From assembly GCA_030041955.1 (NCBI GenBank), contig JASIAO010000234.1:1-34593 (forward strand): a stretch of DNA of 34,593 nt. Direction: 5' to 3'. Each line of letters starts with the position of its first letter. Within the stretch, counting starts at the first letter, position 1. The translations under genes and the position numbers were made by a program. The DNA comes from Acidobacteriaceae bacterium. Lineage in GTDB: Bacteria > Acidobacteriota > Terriglobia > Terriglobales > Acidobacteriaceae. The notes beneath the pieces were generated by a model. The model did no database searches. It saw only the letters and a list, made by a program, of their open reading frames with translations, and was not told the origin of the DNA. Positions 1-8,387 of this stretch are shown piece by piece.

Positions 1-320
1 GTTTTGTCGAAGTGCGCCTCCGTGACCTCTTCGAGCTTAGCCAGTTCGCCCTGACCTGCACTGGCGAAGAGGATGTCGATCTTACCTTTCTCGCGGTTGA
101 CTATCTCATAGAGACGGTCGAGATCGGCTAGATTGGCCGCATCGCCCTGCACACCGGTCACGTTCCTGCCGATGAGTTTTGTGGCCTCATCCAACTTATC
201 CTTGCGACGACCGGTGATAAACACGTACGCGCCCTCTTCCACGAAGAGCTTCGCTGTTGCGAGCGCCATGCCAGACGTGGCCGCGGTGATAACGGCTACT
301 TTTCCTTCGAGCTTTCCCAT
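1..320 (-). CDS. SDR family oxidoreductase, partial (C-terminal part beyond window)
   Basis: The first 106 codons of a short-chain dehydrogenase/reductase are visible, starting at ATG 320 behind a good AAGGA ribosome binding site. The fold signature is clear: [12 protein letters not shown] for beta-1, a TGRR-type segment after beta-2, and the FASAG version of the NNAG motif. The Ser-Tyr-Lys active site lies outside the window. The cofactor loop, normally TGxxxGIG, reads TAATSGMA here, so two glycines are replaced by alanine. That may weaken NAD(P) binding or reflect drift in a paralogue. It lies 84 bp downstream of a second SDR on the same strand and is probably co-transcribed with it. The substrate cannot be told from sequence. 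Confidence 0.85.
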   Translation of the reverse strand, partial: MGKLEGKVAVITAATSGMALATAKLFVEEGAYVFITGRRKDKLDEATKLIGRNVTGVQGDAANLADLDRLYEIVNREKGKIDILFASAGQGELAKLEEVTEAHFDK

Positions 321-404
321 AATCGTCCTTTCCCTGGTGTGTGATTGCGGTTGGTGCGGGGCCCCGCTGCCGTATCGCTACAGGGCCGCTTGACTGCCAG
401 GGGA

Positions 405-1151
405 TTAGCGGAGGCCGCCGCTGGCGATGATGAGTTCGCCGGTAAGCCACCTCGCATCCTCGGAGGCAAGGAAGGTAACAACACGGGCAATGTCATCAGG
501 CTGGCCAGTGCGTCCAAGCGGCGTCTGCTGGATAAGCGCCTTTTCGAAGTCGGATCCGATGACGCCGGCACTGTGTGTGCCTTCGGTTTCGACGGGGCCG
601 GGATTGACGGAGTTGACGCGGATTTTTTTCGCGCCAAGCTCCCTGGCAAGCACCCCGGTCATGGCATCCAGTGCGCCCTTCGTCGCCGTATAGACCGCGG
701 TGTTGGGCGGGGTGACGCGGCTGGCCCCGGAACCGATGTTGATGATGCTGGAGCCCTCGCCAAGGTGCCTGGCGGCAGCCTGCGTGGTCAGCAATACACC
801 GAGTACGTTGATGTTGAAGATTTTGTGGAACTGCTCTTCAGTCACCGCTTCGATGGATGCGAATTCGTAAACGCCCGAGTTGTTGACCAGAATGTCGAGG
901 CGTCCGAAGTTCCTGATGGCTGCGTCGATCAGGCCCTGTGCCTCTGCAGCTTTGGAGACATCTCCACCGACGGCCACGGCTTTGCCACCGGCATCTGTAA
1001 TGCTGCGAACGACCGCGTCGGCACCCGCCTTGCTGGACGCATAGTTGACGATCACGGCGGCGCCTTCAGCAGCCAGCGATTTGGCGATGGCGGCTCCTAT
1101 ACCTTTGGAGGCGCCCGTAACAACTGCAACTTTACCTGTGAGCTTGCTCAT
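405..1151 (-). CDS. SDR family NAD(P)-dependent oxidoreductase (3-oxoacyl-ACP reductase / glucose 1-dehydrogenase-like)
   Basis: A complete 248-aa classical SDR, the usual family length. It has the cofactor motif TGASKGIG (residues 12-19), NNSG (90-93), catalytic Ser141, Tyr154 and Lys158 in the YTATK segment, and the NPGPVET loop after the active site. An AGAGGA ribosome binding site lies 7 nt before ATG 1151. Such proteins reduce ketones or oxidise alcohols with NAD(P)H in the cytoplasm; the annotation is often FabG-like, but fatty-acid synthesis is unlikely for a gene outside a fab cluster. It is followed by a second SDR (1-320) and faces a divergent ArsR-like regulator, so the three may form one regulated module (inference). 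Confidence 0.9.
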   Translation of the reverse strand: MSKLTGKVAVVTGASKGIGAAIAKSLAAEGAAVIVNYASSKAGADAVVRSITDAGGKAVAVGGDVSKAAEAQGLIDAAIRNFGRLDILVNNSGVYEFASIEAVTEEQFHKIFNINVLGVLLTTQAAARHLGEGSSIINIGSGASRVTPPNTAVYTATKGALDAMTGVLARELGAKKIRVNSVNPGPVETEGTHSAGVIGSDFEKALIQQTPLGRTGQPDDIARVVTFLASEDARWLTGELIIASGGLR

Positions 1152-1253
1152 ATCTTTATCCTCTTTCCGGAACCGGATTGATTCGAAGCCTTCATGGGCG
1201 CCTCACTGGGCAGGCCATCGCCGGGCTCTGAAGTGTAGATGAGGTCACCCGAA

Positions 1254-1270
1254 GAACGATTCATTAGTTC
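1254..1270. promoter_or_regulatory. Possible operator: GAAC-N9-GTTC inverted repeat
   Basis: A short inverted repeat, GAAC (1254-1257) and GTTC (1267-1270), sits between the divergent SDR and HTH genes. ArsR-type repressors bind imperfect palindromes in such places. Four-base arms arise easily by chance, so this is only a candidate. Confidence 0.2.
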
Positions 1271-1321
1271 CGAAGCGCTGAACTATTGAACATTTTTCAT
1301 TCTCTGGCTACTCTTATAGGC

Positions 1322-1705
1322 GTGCGCCCGCTTTACCATCCCTCGATCGAAGACGTTACGGTTGAGGGGATTCTTCACGCATTATCCGACCCGATACGGG
1401 TGGCCATCTACGCAGACATCGTGGCGCAGGGGTGCTCCCAGAACTGTTCGACATTCCTGACTGTCAGCGACAAGACGATTCCTAAATCCACGCTCTCTCA
1501 GCACTTCCGAGCGCTAAGAGAAGCGGGGCTGATTCGTGGAGAGCGGCGAGGCGTCGAAGTGCATAACACTTCGCGCTGCGCGGAGATTGAGCAGCGCTTT
1601 CCGGGCCTGATTCGGGCGATCGTCAACGCGCATGCCATTCAATCGCAGAAGGAAGCGGCGAAAGGATCTTCCAGACGGGCAACGAAGAGGGCGAAAACCA
1701 GGTAA
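1322..1705 (+). CDS. ArsR-like winged-helix transcriptional regulator
   Basis: A 127-aa protein if translation starts at GTG 1322; a TTG at 1286 would add 12 residues. I prefer 1322 because the conserved-looking part begins VRPLYHP, but neither start has a strong ribosome binding site. The segment GILHALSDPIRVAIY is the typical ArsR opening helix. A recognition helix follows around KSTLSQHFRALREAGLI, then a wing (RGERRGVEVHN). No clear metal-binding cysteine motif (ELCVCDL type) is present, although a CSQNC pair occurs between the first helices, so metal sensing is unproven. The C-terminus is rich in Lys and Arg. It is divergent from the two-SDR unit and is its likely local regulator. Confidence 0.8.
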   Translation: MRPLYHPSIEDVTVEGILHALSDPIRVAIYADIVAQGCSQNCSTFLTVSDKTIPKSTLSQHFRALREAGLIRGERRGVEVHNTSRCAEIEQRFPGLIRAIVNAHAIQSQKEAAKGSSRRATKRAKTR

Positions 1706-1770
1706 AGATGATGCAGAGTTCAGGGCGCAACGAAACTCATTTTCTGTCGGCCCACTCCCTCCTCTGCGCG

Positions 1771-1799
1771 TCCGCTTTACCGATTTTCGATAAGGCGGA
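1771..1799. terminator. Hairpin between convergent genes, possible terminator
   Basis: TCCGCTTTA (1771-1779) pairs with TAAGGCGGA (1791-1799) with one G-U, and inner CGA/TCG pairs extend the stem around a T-rich loop. It lies between the convergent HTH and ABM-domain genes. No T-tract follows on either strand, so intrinsic termination is doubtful. Confidence 0.3.
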
Positions 1800-1863
1800 T
1801 CAGCTCTCATGGCTGACGGCGTGACACGTCGCGCCAGTCGGTTGAGAGCTTCGTCCTATGTCA

Positions 1864-2187
1864 CTATCCACCTGCCTCACTCAGAGGCGTTGAGTCGTAG
1901 TGGAGCACCCCTTCCGGGCGGGTCAGCAGGAAACGGTCATCCTCGGGAAAATAGCGGGCTATGCTGATATCCTCACCCGCGAAACTCTGGATCGCTTTGT
2001 TGTCGGTCCACCAGCTTAGAGTGACGATTTCAGATCGCTCCTCATCGAGATCTCTGGTTGCGACTACGGCGCCGAGGTTTCCCGGCAGAGCTCGATACTC
2101 TGCTATCCCTGTACTGCGCACGTACTCGACGTATTCATGCTTCAGTTCACGGCGAATTTCAGCCCGCCACTCCCGAAGAACGGCCAT
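1864..2187 (-). CDS. ABM-superfamily (antibiotic biosynthesis monooxygenase-like) protein
   Basis: A 107-aa single-domain protein. I place the start at ATG 2187 because AGGGGG lies 5-6 nt upstream; a longer reading from 2223 would add 12 unlikely residues. The pattern VLREWRAEI ... EYVEYVRSTGIAEYRALPGN ... ATRDL ... EIVTLSWWTD ... IQSFAG fits the dimeric alpha+beta ABM fold. Members are cofactor-free monooxygenases or haem-degrading enzymes, and many have no known substrate. The gene stands alone on the minus strand, convergent with the HTH regulator. The family call is good; the reaction is unknown. Confidence 0.75.
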   Translation of the reverse strand: MAVLREWRAEIRRELKHEYVEYVRSTGIAEYRALPGNLGAVVATRDLDEERSEIVTLSWWTDNKAIQSFAGEDISIARYFPEDDRFLLTRPEGVLHYDSTPLSEAGG

Positions 2188-2343
2188 GTTACCCCCTGCG
2201 CTTAAGTGATTCTCCGACGTCACCGTCTTCTTGTACTATGCCGGTAACGTGCTTCGAGCTTCGCGATCCCAACAGCACAAAGCCTCCCACTCCCAACCAG
2301 ACAATATGCAATGTGGCAGCGAACGGCAAAATGCCGTCGCGAC

Positions 2344-3288
2344 CTAGTCAGCCGGCATCGCCAGCTCTTCTTCCAAAATCGGCTCCAGTAGCGCTACGTG
2401 TTCGTGTTTGGTGGTGTTGACCAGCAGAACGCCGATCAAAATAATGGCGGCACCCATGATCATTGGCAATGTCACTTTCTCGCCTGCCAATCGCCATCCC
2501 AGCAGTACTGCTACCACCGGATTCACGTAGCAATACATCGAGACTCGTGCCGCACTGGTGACCTTGAGCAGCCAGACATAAGAGCTAAAGGCAACGACAG
2601 AGCCGAAAATCACCATGTAGGCGAGCGACCACCAGGCGCGCGGAGCCACTTGAGCAAAGTGGAGGCGTTCCCCGAGTGCGACCCCGGTCGTGAGCAAAAG
2701 CGCGCCCCCAGCCAGCATCTGCATCGCGGCAAACATGATCACGGAGCCGCCGTTATCGACACCGCGCCCGTAGATCGCACCCACCGACCAGAGGATCGCG
2801 CTCGCCAGCACCGCGAGGTCGCCGAGCATCGAGTCGTGTCCCTGGCCCACACCAAACAGGACGCCGATTCCGACCAGCCCGAAGACCATGCCAAGAAAAA
2901 CTCGTCCGGAAGCGTGGCGCTCCTGTCCGAGAAATCCGGCGAGCAACACCATGATGATGGGCTCGGTGGCGCTGATCATCGAGGCGAGGCCGGAGTCGAC
3001 ATGCATTTCCGCCCAGGCCAGCAGGCCGTGACTGCCGAGAAATAGAATCGCCCCGATTAGCACGGCGGGCTTCCAGAGCCGGTGGTCAATTCTCACTCCG
3101 CGGCAGACGAGCCATGCCAGCAAAATGAGCGCGGCCGCCAGGTGACGCAGGCCCATGAGAATGAGCGGCGGAATGCCGTCGAGACCCCAGCGAATCGCAA
3201 GATACGAGGCCCCCCAGATAAGGTAGATGGAAACGAAGGCGAAGAAGAGCTTCACGCCGCGGGCGTCGGGATGGGGGCGGGAGGTCAT
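2344..3288 (-). CDS. EamA-domain DMT superfamily transporter (YedA-like)
   Basis: About 314 aa with ten hydrophobic segments arranged as two EamA repeats. FFAFVSIYLIWGASYLAIRWG is the usual opening of the family. YedA-like features include PLILMGLRHLAAALIL, the TEPIIMVLLAGFL segment in the first repeat and YVNPVVAVLLGW in the second. I chose ATG 3288 over ATG 3378: the extra 30 residues are not family-like and hydrophobic segment 1 then begins about 10 residues in. There is no strong ribosome binding site. The protein sits in the inner membrane and probably exports a small metabolite or amino acid. Its neighbours do not name a substrate. Confidence 0.88.
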   Translation of the reverse strand: MTSRPHPDARGVKLFFAFVSIYLIWGASYLAIRWGLDGIPPLILMGLRHLAAALILLAWLVCRGVRIDHRLWKPAVLIGAILFLGSHGLLAWAEMHVDSGLASMISATEPIIMVLLAGFLGQERHASGRVFLGMVFGLVGIGVLFGVGQGHDSMLGDLAVLASAILWSVGAIYGRGVDNGGSVIMFAAMQMLAGGALLLTTGVALGERLHFAQVAPRAWWSLAYMVIFGSVVAFSSYVWLLKVTSAARVSMYCYVNPVVAVLLGWRLAGEKVTLPMIMGAAIILIGVLLVNTTKHEHVALLEPILEEELAMPAD

Positions 3289-3511
3289 GGTGCTATCGTG
3301 TATGAACAGCCAAATGGGAGTTAGTAAAGGGCTTCGTGCCGAACAATGACTCCACGCTGGTGACGGCACGCGATACACCCGATTGCACGAGATTTAGTTC
3401 CCTACGGGCTCGCTAAAGCCAGCGGAGGTTCTCGGGAGACAGCTTCGCGCGCTTAACCGATCATCCGATCGGTCTGGTGAATGAATCGGCAACAAAGCAC
3501 GCTGGTCGCGT

Positions 3512-4351
3512 CTACCAGGGTGCCCTGTAAACGTCAGCCATACTCCAATCCTCCCCCTTCACTATGGGCGTCATATAAGGACCGATCACGGCGCCCTGGC
3601 GGAATCTGTCAAGGTCGCTTTCGATGGAAGGCAGGCCAATCTGAGCTCTCCGCTCGTCCGCGGCCGCCATGTTATCCATCAGCGGCCAGTAAAGCTTTGC
3701 GCTGCCCGGGGTATCGCCCGGTCCCATGATGGAGCCGTAAATCTGGGGCTTGCCTGCCACTTCGGCAAGGCGATCGCATAAATGGGCATAAAGCCGGGGA
3801 TTAAAATGATCCTCCCGGAACACTCTTTTGATGTTCGCGAGCTGACTCACTCTCCAGACGTTGTCGCCATCGGCATGTCCGAAGAGAAAGAAGAACTCAG
3901 CCCCGGCTTCATCACCGACGGCGGCTCTCTGCGGCCAGCCATTCTCTGCGACAATCGACTGGACACGTGCATCCGTTGTCTTACGGAATCTGGCGTAGCG
4001 CCGAACGATCTCGGGAGCGTCAGGCGCCTGGGCCCAAAGTGCATAAACCACTGAATCGTAGAAATTGGGATTATGCTCTTTCACTTTTGAACAATCGACA
4101 TAGGACTCAAGGGTCTGCCGAAATGCAGGATCTTGCTTAGCCTTTTCGAGGTCCGCCAAAAGCGCCTGGTCTGCATTGAACAATTGGACAATTTCCCGGG
4201 CAAGCACTTCGTCGTGGCGCGCCGTTGAAGTAACCGGTCCAAACGGCGACGCCTGTACGGCTCTTACGGGCGTAAGCGCACTGGCTGAAACGATCGCCAG
4301 TACCGCAGAGAGCAAGGGGGCAACTGTCTTGTTCGCTATAAATGTGGCCAT
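3512..4351 (-). CDS. Secreted DUF6624-type protein
   Basis: A 279-aa protein starting at ATG 4351, with GGAAGG 8 nt upstream; a start at 4390 would bury the signal peptide. The N-terminus (ATFIANKTVAPLLSAVLAIVSASA) is a Sec signal peptide with likely cleavage near VRAVQA. The mature part has the DUF6624 landmarks: a DARVQSIVAENGWP segment, a following VGDEAGAEFFFLFGHAD block, then LCDRLAEVAGKPQIYGS, in which the DR and YG residues are conserved in the family. The function of DUF6624 is unknown. The gene is monocistronic as far as can be seen, 62 bp downstream of the GNAT gene on the same strand. Confidence 0.7.
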   Translation of the reverse strand: MATFIANKTVAPLLSAVLAIVSASALTPVRAVQASPFGPVTSTARHDEVLAREIVQLFNADQALLADLEKAKQDPAFRQTLESYVDCSKVKEHNPNFYDSVVYALWAQAPDAPEIVRRYARFRKTTDARVQSIVAENGWPQRAAVGDEAGAEFFFLFGHADGDNVWRVSQLANIKRVFREDHFNPRLYAHLCDRLAEVAGKPQIYGSIMGPGDTPGSAKLYWPLMDNMAAADERRAQIGLPSIESDLDRFRQGAVIGPYMTPIVKGEDWSMADVYRAPW

Positions 4352-4413
4352 CCATATTGCCTTCCGCTGTTGGCTCAAGTGCAGAAACAAGCCCTATACC
4401 GCAATGGCTGCCC

Positions 4414-4956
4414 TCACTGCGAATCAGGCTCCAGAGGCATCTCCATGAAAACATCGGCGCGGCTATATGGCATTGGGGGGAGAGTCTCAGGCTTTACATG
4501 GAGAAAGCCGACCGACTCGTATAAGTGAATGGCATCCCTGAGCCGCGTATTGCTGCCGAGAAACAGAGATCTGGCGCCGATCTTTCTGGCCTGCGCAATC
4601 GCGTGTTGAAGCAAACGGCGGCCGAGGCCTCTGCCGCGCAGATGAGGAGAAACCGCCATCTTGGAAAGCTCGTAGACGCCATCGCGCATGGGAATCAGCG
4701 CGACGCATCCGATGGCCTCGGAGCCTGCGTACGCCATAAAGATATGGCCGCCCTTCAGGAGAATGGAGTGCACAGGATCGTTCAGGGTCTCGCGGTCCTT
4801 GGCTTCAAGAGTGAAATACCGTGTAATCCACTCCTCATTCAGCGTCCGGAATGCAGTGGCGTCATCGCCGGGTGCGAGCGATCGAATGTCAATGACTGGC
4901 TGAGCTGAGAGCGAGTTCCGGGAATCGACTGGCGACGTGGGGTGAGTCGTATGCAT
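4414..4956 (-). CDS. GNAT family N-acetyltransferase
   Basis: A 180-aa acetyltransferase. The acetyl-CoA pyrophosphate-binding loop RGRGLGRRLL lies at residues 107-116, after the beta-4 segment YELSKMAVSPH. A SEAIGCVALIPM strand and a late LYESVGF motif are also typical. ATG 4956 has GAGG about 9 nt upstream. GNAT proteins move an acetyl group from acetyl-CoA to an amine on a small molecule or protein; the acceptor cannot be predicted here. It may share a transcript with the downstream DUF6624 gene, but nothing links their functions. Confidence 0.88.
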   Translation of the reverse strand: MHTTHPTSPVDSRNSLSAQPVIDIRSLAPGDDATAFRTLNEEWITRYFTLEAKDRETLNDPVHSILLKGGHIFMAYAGSEAIGCVALIPMRDGVYELSKMAVSPHLRGRGLGRRLLQHAIAQARKIGARSLFLGSNTRLRDAIHLYESVGFLHVKPETLPPMPYSRADVFMEMPLEPDSQ

Positions 4957-5057
4957 GGACGGCCTCGGGACAACAGAATGGCTGTTTCAATGGATGATGT
5001 TGCATGGCCGATGGCTTCATACAAATCTGCTTCAGTGGATTCGATAAGCCCCGGCGC

Positions 5058-6206
5058 TCACCGCCTGAGCGGCCTGAAGAACTCCCGGATGTCAGCGGCC
5101 AGAAGTTCCGGTTGCTCCATAGCCGCAAAGTGCCCACCACGAGGCAGTTCGGTCCACCGCTGCACGTTGTAACCGCGCTCAACCCACTCTCTTGGCGGGA
5201 TTATGATCTCCTTTGGAAAGTGAGCTATCGCGCACGGAGCCTGTACAAAGTCGTCAGCGGTGAAGCGGAGCGGTGCTCCCCTTCCTTCGCGATACAAGCG
5301 GAACGATGACGAAATGGTCTCGGTCATCCAGTAGAGTGTGACGTTTCGAAGCAGTTCGTCGCGTGTGAACGTGCGATACACGTCGCCATCGCAATCGGAC
5401 CAATCGCGGAACTTCTCCAGGATCCACGCAGCCAAGCCGGCCGGCGAGTCATTGAGCGCGAAGGCTGGTGTGTTGGGGCGCGTTCCCTGCAAATGTGCGT
5501 AGGCTCCGTTTTCGTCGAACCAGCTTGCAGCGTCGGCCAGAAAGCGCCCCTCGGCTGCGGACGGCGTCGTGCCGGGAGGCAAATGGGGGCGGTAGGAACC
5601 GGGAATGTAATTGAGGTGGATACCGATGATGCGTTCGTGGTGGCGCAAGCCAAGCGCAGTGCTCACGCCGGCGCCGAGATCTCCGCCCTGGACAGCGAAT
5701 CTCTGATACCCGAGAGCATTCGTGAACTCGGCCCAAATTTCAGCGATACGAAAAACGTTCATTCCGAGTTGTGCGGGTTTGTCGGAGTAGCCGAATCCAG
5801 GCAGTGATGGGATGACTACATCGAACGAGTCTGCGGCGTCGTGGCCATGTGCTGCAGGATCGGTGAGAAGAGGCAGAATCCTGAGCATCTCAAGAAACGA
5901 TCCGGGCCAGCCGTGTGTAATAACCAGCGGCATTGGAGATGGGCCGGCGCCTTTCTCACAGATGAAGTGAACCCAGCCATCCTTAGCTCTGTAACGGTAG
6001 TGATGGAGAGCCGAGAGACGATCCAGCTGCGCCTTCCAATCGAACGTATCCATCCAATAGCGACACAAATCTTCGAGAAATTCGCGATTCACGCCCAGGG
6101 ACCACCCGGCGCCGGGAACGGTTTCCGGCCATCGCGTCTGCCGCAGGCGACGGCGCAGGTCGTCCACTGCCGGCTGCGAATATGGTAGAAGGAAGGGCTC
6201 CATCAT
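5058..6206 (-). CDS. Epoxide hydrolase, EHN-type alpha/beta hydrolase
   Basis: A 382-aa protein of the microsomal/juvenile-hormone epoxide hydrolase type. Residues 1-105 form the EHN N-terminal domain (DDLRRRLRQTRWPE and GWSLG motifs). The hydrolase core follows, with the oxyanion motif HGWPGS (98-103) and nucleophile Asp176 in GGDLGAG. Tyr305 in SFRLYRE is a probable lid tyrosine, Glu333 in FPKE the probable charge-relay acid, and His359 lies in GGHFAAMEQPE. All catalytic positions are intact, so hydrolysis of an epoxide to a diol is likely. The start is ATG 6206 with GGAG 9 nt upstream; the second ATG directly follows. It lies 135 bp after the DapB-like gene. The substrate is unknown. Confidence 0.9.
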   Translation of the reverse strand: MMEPFLLPYSQPAVDDLRRRLRQTRWPETVPGAGWSLGVNREFLEDLCRYWMDTFDWKAQLDRLSALHHYRYRAKDGWVHFICEKGAGPSPMPLVITHGWPGSFLEMLRILPLLTDPAAHGHDAADSFDVVIPSLPGFGYSDKPAQLGMNVFRIAEIWAEFTNALGYQRFAVQGGDLGAGVSTALGLRHHERIIGIHLNYIPGSYRPHLPPGTTPSAAEGRFLADAASWFDENGAYAHLQGTRPNTPAFALNDSPAGLAAWILEKFRDWSDCDGDVYRTFTRDELLRNVTLYWMTETISSSFRLYREGRGAPLRFTADDFVQAPCAIAHFPKEIIIPPREWVERGYNVQRWTELPRGGHFAAMEQPELLAADIREFFRPLRR

Positions 6207-6341
6207 ATGGACAGCTCCAATTCACGCGGATATTCGAATGTCCTGCCGATCGCACCACAGAGCAACCGTTGACTCGTTCGAGGAGTAACCGCCCGCGCGT
6301 GCTGCAACTTGCCGCCGCTGCTTCTGCTATCGCCATCCAAT

Positions 6342-7145
6342 TCAATTGTCGAACAGCAAACGGTCCAGGCCTCGAATCAGTCCTGTCGTCGCCATGACCT
6401 TTTCGATTGCCAGCATCGTGCCCGCCACGTATGGCATCGCCCCGGAACCGGCGTCGTGACGAATAACCAGACGTTCATCAGGTAATCCAAAGAGCGTTTC
6501 AAATCCAATCACGTGCCCTGGCAGACGTATGGAGTGGATCTGCGTTCCGGCTATGGTAGCTCCTCGCGATTGCGAATCACCGTGGGTGTCCGCGATTGGA
6601 ATCTCGATCCGGTTGCGTGCGACAGAAGCAAGTTCCTCCGCCAATTCGCGCGTCGTTCCGCTGGGAGCATCTACCTTGTCCGCGTGGGCATAGTCGATGA
6701 TTTCCCATGACGGCAGAAATCCTGCTGCAAAGAGCGCGAAATGTTTAGCCAGAGCAGCGGTAATGGAAAAGTTGCCCGCCGCGATCACTCCCAGGTTGCG
6801 TTTTCTGGCCAATTCATCGATTTCGAAGTAATCAGAGGCCGTCAATCCGGATGTGCCGATTACGACACGGACGCCGCGGTCGAGCGCCTGCAATGTCCGC
6901 TCTTTCACCGAGCCCGGCGATGTGTAATCCACAACTACGTCCACCGGCAGCGACAGGGCATCGTTAAGAGAATTCGCAACCCTCACCCCAACCGGCTCGA
7001 GGCCAAGACACGTTCCGATATCCTGCCCCGCAGCACCTCTGGATATTGCGCCTGACAAGGTGAAACGGCTCGAGGCGAGAATCTTTGTGACGAGTGCTCG
7101 ACCAACCCAGCCCGTTGCACCCGCCACGCAAACTTTGATTGACAT
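6342..7145 (-). CDS. DapB-like reductase (divergent dihydrodipicolinate reductase family)
   Basis: 267 aa, the usual DapB length. The N-terminal Rossmann motif is VAGATGWVG (residues 7-15), followed by VDYTSPGSV (72-80), GTSG (97-100) and AAGNFSITAAL (122-132). The DapB signature region appears as YAHADKVDAPSGT (152-164). In true DapB this reads AHHxHKxDAPSGT, with a His-His pair; here the first, catalytic His is Ala153, while His154 and Lys157 are kept. The gene is not near other lysine genes. It is probably a paralogue with a changed reaction rather than the biosynthetic dapB. No clear ribosome binding site is seen. Confidence 0.75.
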   Translation of the reverse strand: MSIKVCVAGATGWVGRALVTKILASSRFTLSGAISRGAAGQDIGTCLGLEPVGVRVANSLNDALSLPVDVVVDYTSPGSVKERTLQALDRGVRVVIGTSGLTASDYFEIDELARKRNLGVIAAGNFSITAALAKHFALFAAGFLPSWEIIDYAHADKVDAPSGTTRELAEELASVARNRIEIPIADTHGDSQSRGATIAGTQIHSIRLPGHVIGFETLFGLPDERLVIRHDAGSGAMPYVAGTMLAIEKVMATTGLIRGLDRLLFDN

Positions 7146-7653
7146 AGGGCGACTCTAACAGCGATCTGACGTTCCTCACCGCATCAGCGACCACGTGCAA
7201 CTTCTGCTGGACCTACCTTCGAGGACCCCGAATTCGCGCCTGAAGATTAACTGGATGGATCATCGTTCGCGTTGTAACCTCCATTCTGTCGCAATATTCC
7301 CTCCGCTGGATGCCCAATTCGGCGGAGACACTCGCGACGCGACAAACCAGTACAAACTCACGGTCCAGACGATCCGGTGCCAGTAGAGATGTTTGCCAAT
7401 GCGATTGGATTCAAGGATGTCGAGAGGCCGGGCACGGTTTCGAGTGGAGATCGTTGCTCTCCAGGAAGAACCCCTTCATGCATCAACCTGGGCTCTGGGT
7501 GTGGCCGGCTCACATCGAAGTTCCGGCCTGGGCGCTGTGGGCCAGTGATTTGCGTGGACGGGTAGCCGCTGGTACTGCATGCCGATGCGCCTGCTGCGAG
7601 TATGTGGCACAAGTGCGGCGCGCTCGCGGAGCACTATCTATCCTTGGGGTCCC
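7146..7653. other. 508-bp gap with no recognisable gene
   Basis: Between the DapB-like gene and the M61 fragment only short open frames without family motifs occur on both strands. No tRNA, repeat or convincing promoter was seen. It could be decayed sequence of the accessory region. Confidence 0.4.
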
Positions 7654-8337
7654 ATGCGGACCCGAGTGAAATCCACCATCCTTCGCATCGCGGTATTCTG
7701 CTGCGCCGCATCTTTCAACGTCGAGGGTGCCGCTGCTGCCGGCGCGAAGTTGCCCATTTGTATCGACGTGGACGCCACCGACACCGTGCACAAGGTGTTT
7801 TCTGTCACCGAATTCATCCCTCTTCATGACGAGACTTCGATTACGTTGTTGTATCCGAGATGGAAGATTGGAAGTCATGCACCGACCATCTCCGTCGCCG
7901 ACCTTGCGGGTCTGGAGCTACGGCTGAGTGGCAAGCCTCTGCAGTGGCGTCGCGATCCGCTCAATGTCAACGCTTTCCACGTATCTATTCCGCGCAGTGC
8001 GTCCGTGCTCGAAGCCCAATTTCAATATCTTTCTCCACTCAATGGGGGAGTCATGACCCGCAATATCGTGCAGGTCCAGTGGGAACACCTGATGCTCTAC
8101 CCGCAAAGCATGGGCGGGAACGAAATTCCCGTGGTGGCGCGGCTGCGTCTCCCTGCCGGTTTCCATATAGCATCCAGTCTTCGGGTTGAACAGGAAAGTG
8201 GCACTGTCTTCGACTTCCGCAGGTGCACTCTCGGGGAACTGGCAGATGCGCCTGTCCTGGCCGGACGCCTCATGAGGGACTGGCTGCTCTCAACAGGCGA
8301 TGCCCGTCCTTATGGAATGGAATATCTGAGGACGTGA
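7654..8337 (+). pseudogene. Truncated M61 glycyl-aminopeptidase-like gene (N-terminal domain only)
   Basis: A 227-aa reading frame from ATG 7654, with GGGG about 6 nt upstream and a signal peptide ending near VEGAAAAG. The body matches the N-terminal beta domain of M61 peptidases: LYPRWKIGSHAPTISVADLAGLELR, QWRRDPLNVNAFHVSIP, a QFQYLSP strand, then LYPQSM and RLRLPAGF. Full M61 proteins are about 550-650 aa and carry a thermolysin-like HExxH zinc site plus a PDZ domain; neither is present. The frame stops after ADAPVLAGRLMRDW and about 20 unrelated residues, only 50 bp from the tRNA-Phe 3' end. It probably lacks peptidase activity. Confidence 0.6.
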
Positions 8338-8344
8338 GTCGAGG

Positions 8345-8369
8345 AGAGGATCTGCCGGTCGCGTCCTCT
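8345..8369. terminator. Weak hairpin between M61 fragment and tRNA-Phe
   Basis: AGAGGA (8345-8350) pairs with TCCTCT (8364-8369) around a 13-nt loop. It follows both the M61 fragment stop (plus strand) and the tRNA-Phe 3' end (minus strand). There is no good T-tract, so its role as a terminator is uncertain. Confidence 0.25.
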
Positions 8370-8387
8370 AAATTATTGATTATAAAG

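Noticed and set aside
345-1181. A 278-codon plus-strand frame opposite the SDR gene
   Set aside because: The minus-strand SDR is complete with all active-site residues; the plus frame is its shadow.
7310-7669. A possible 119-aa gene before the M61 fragment
   Set aside because: No ribosome site or domain motif, and competing frames of similar length exist; probably non-coding.
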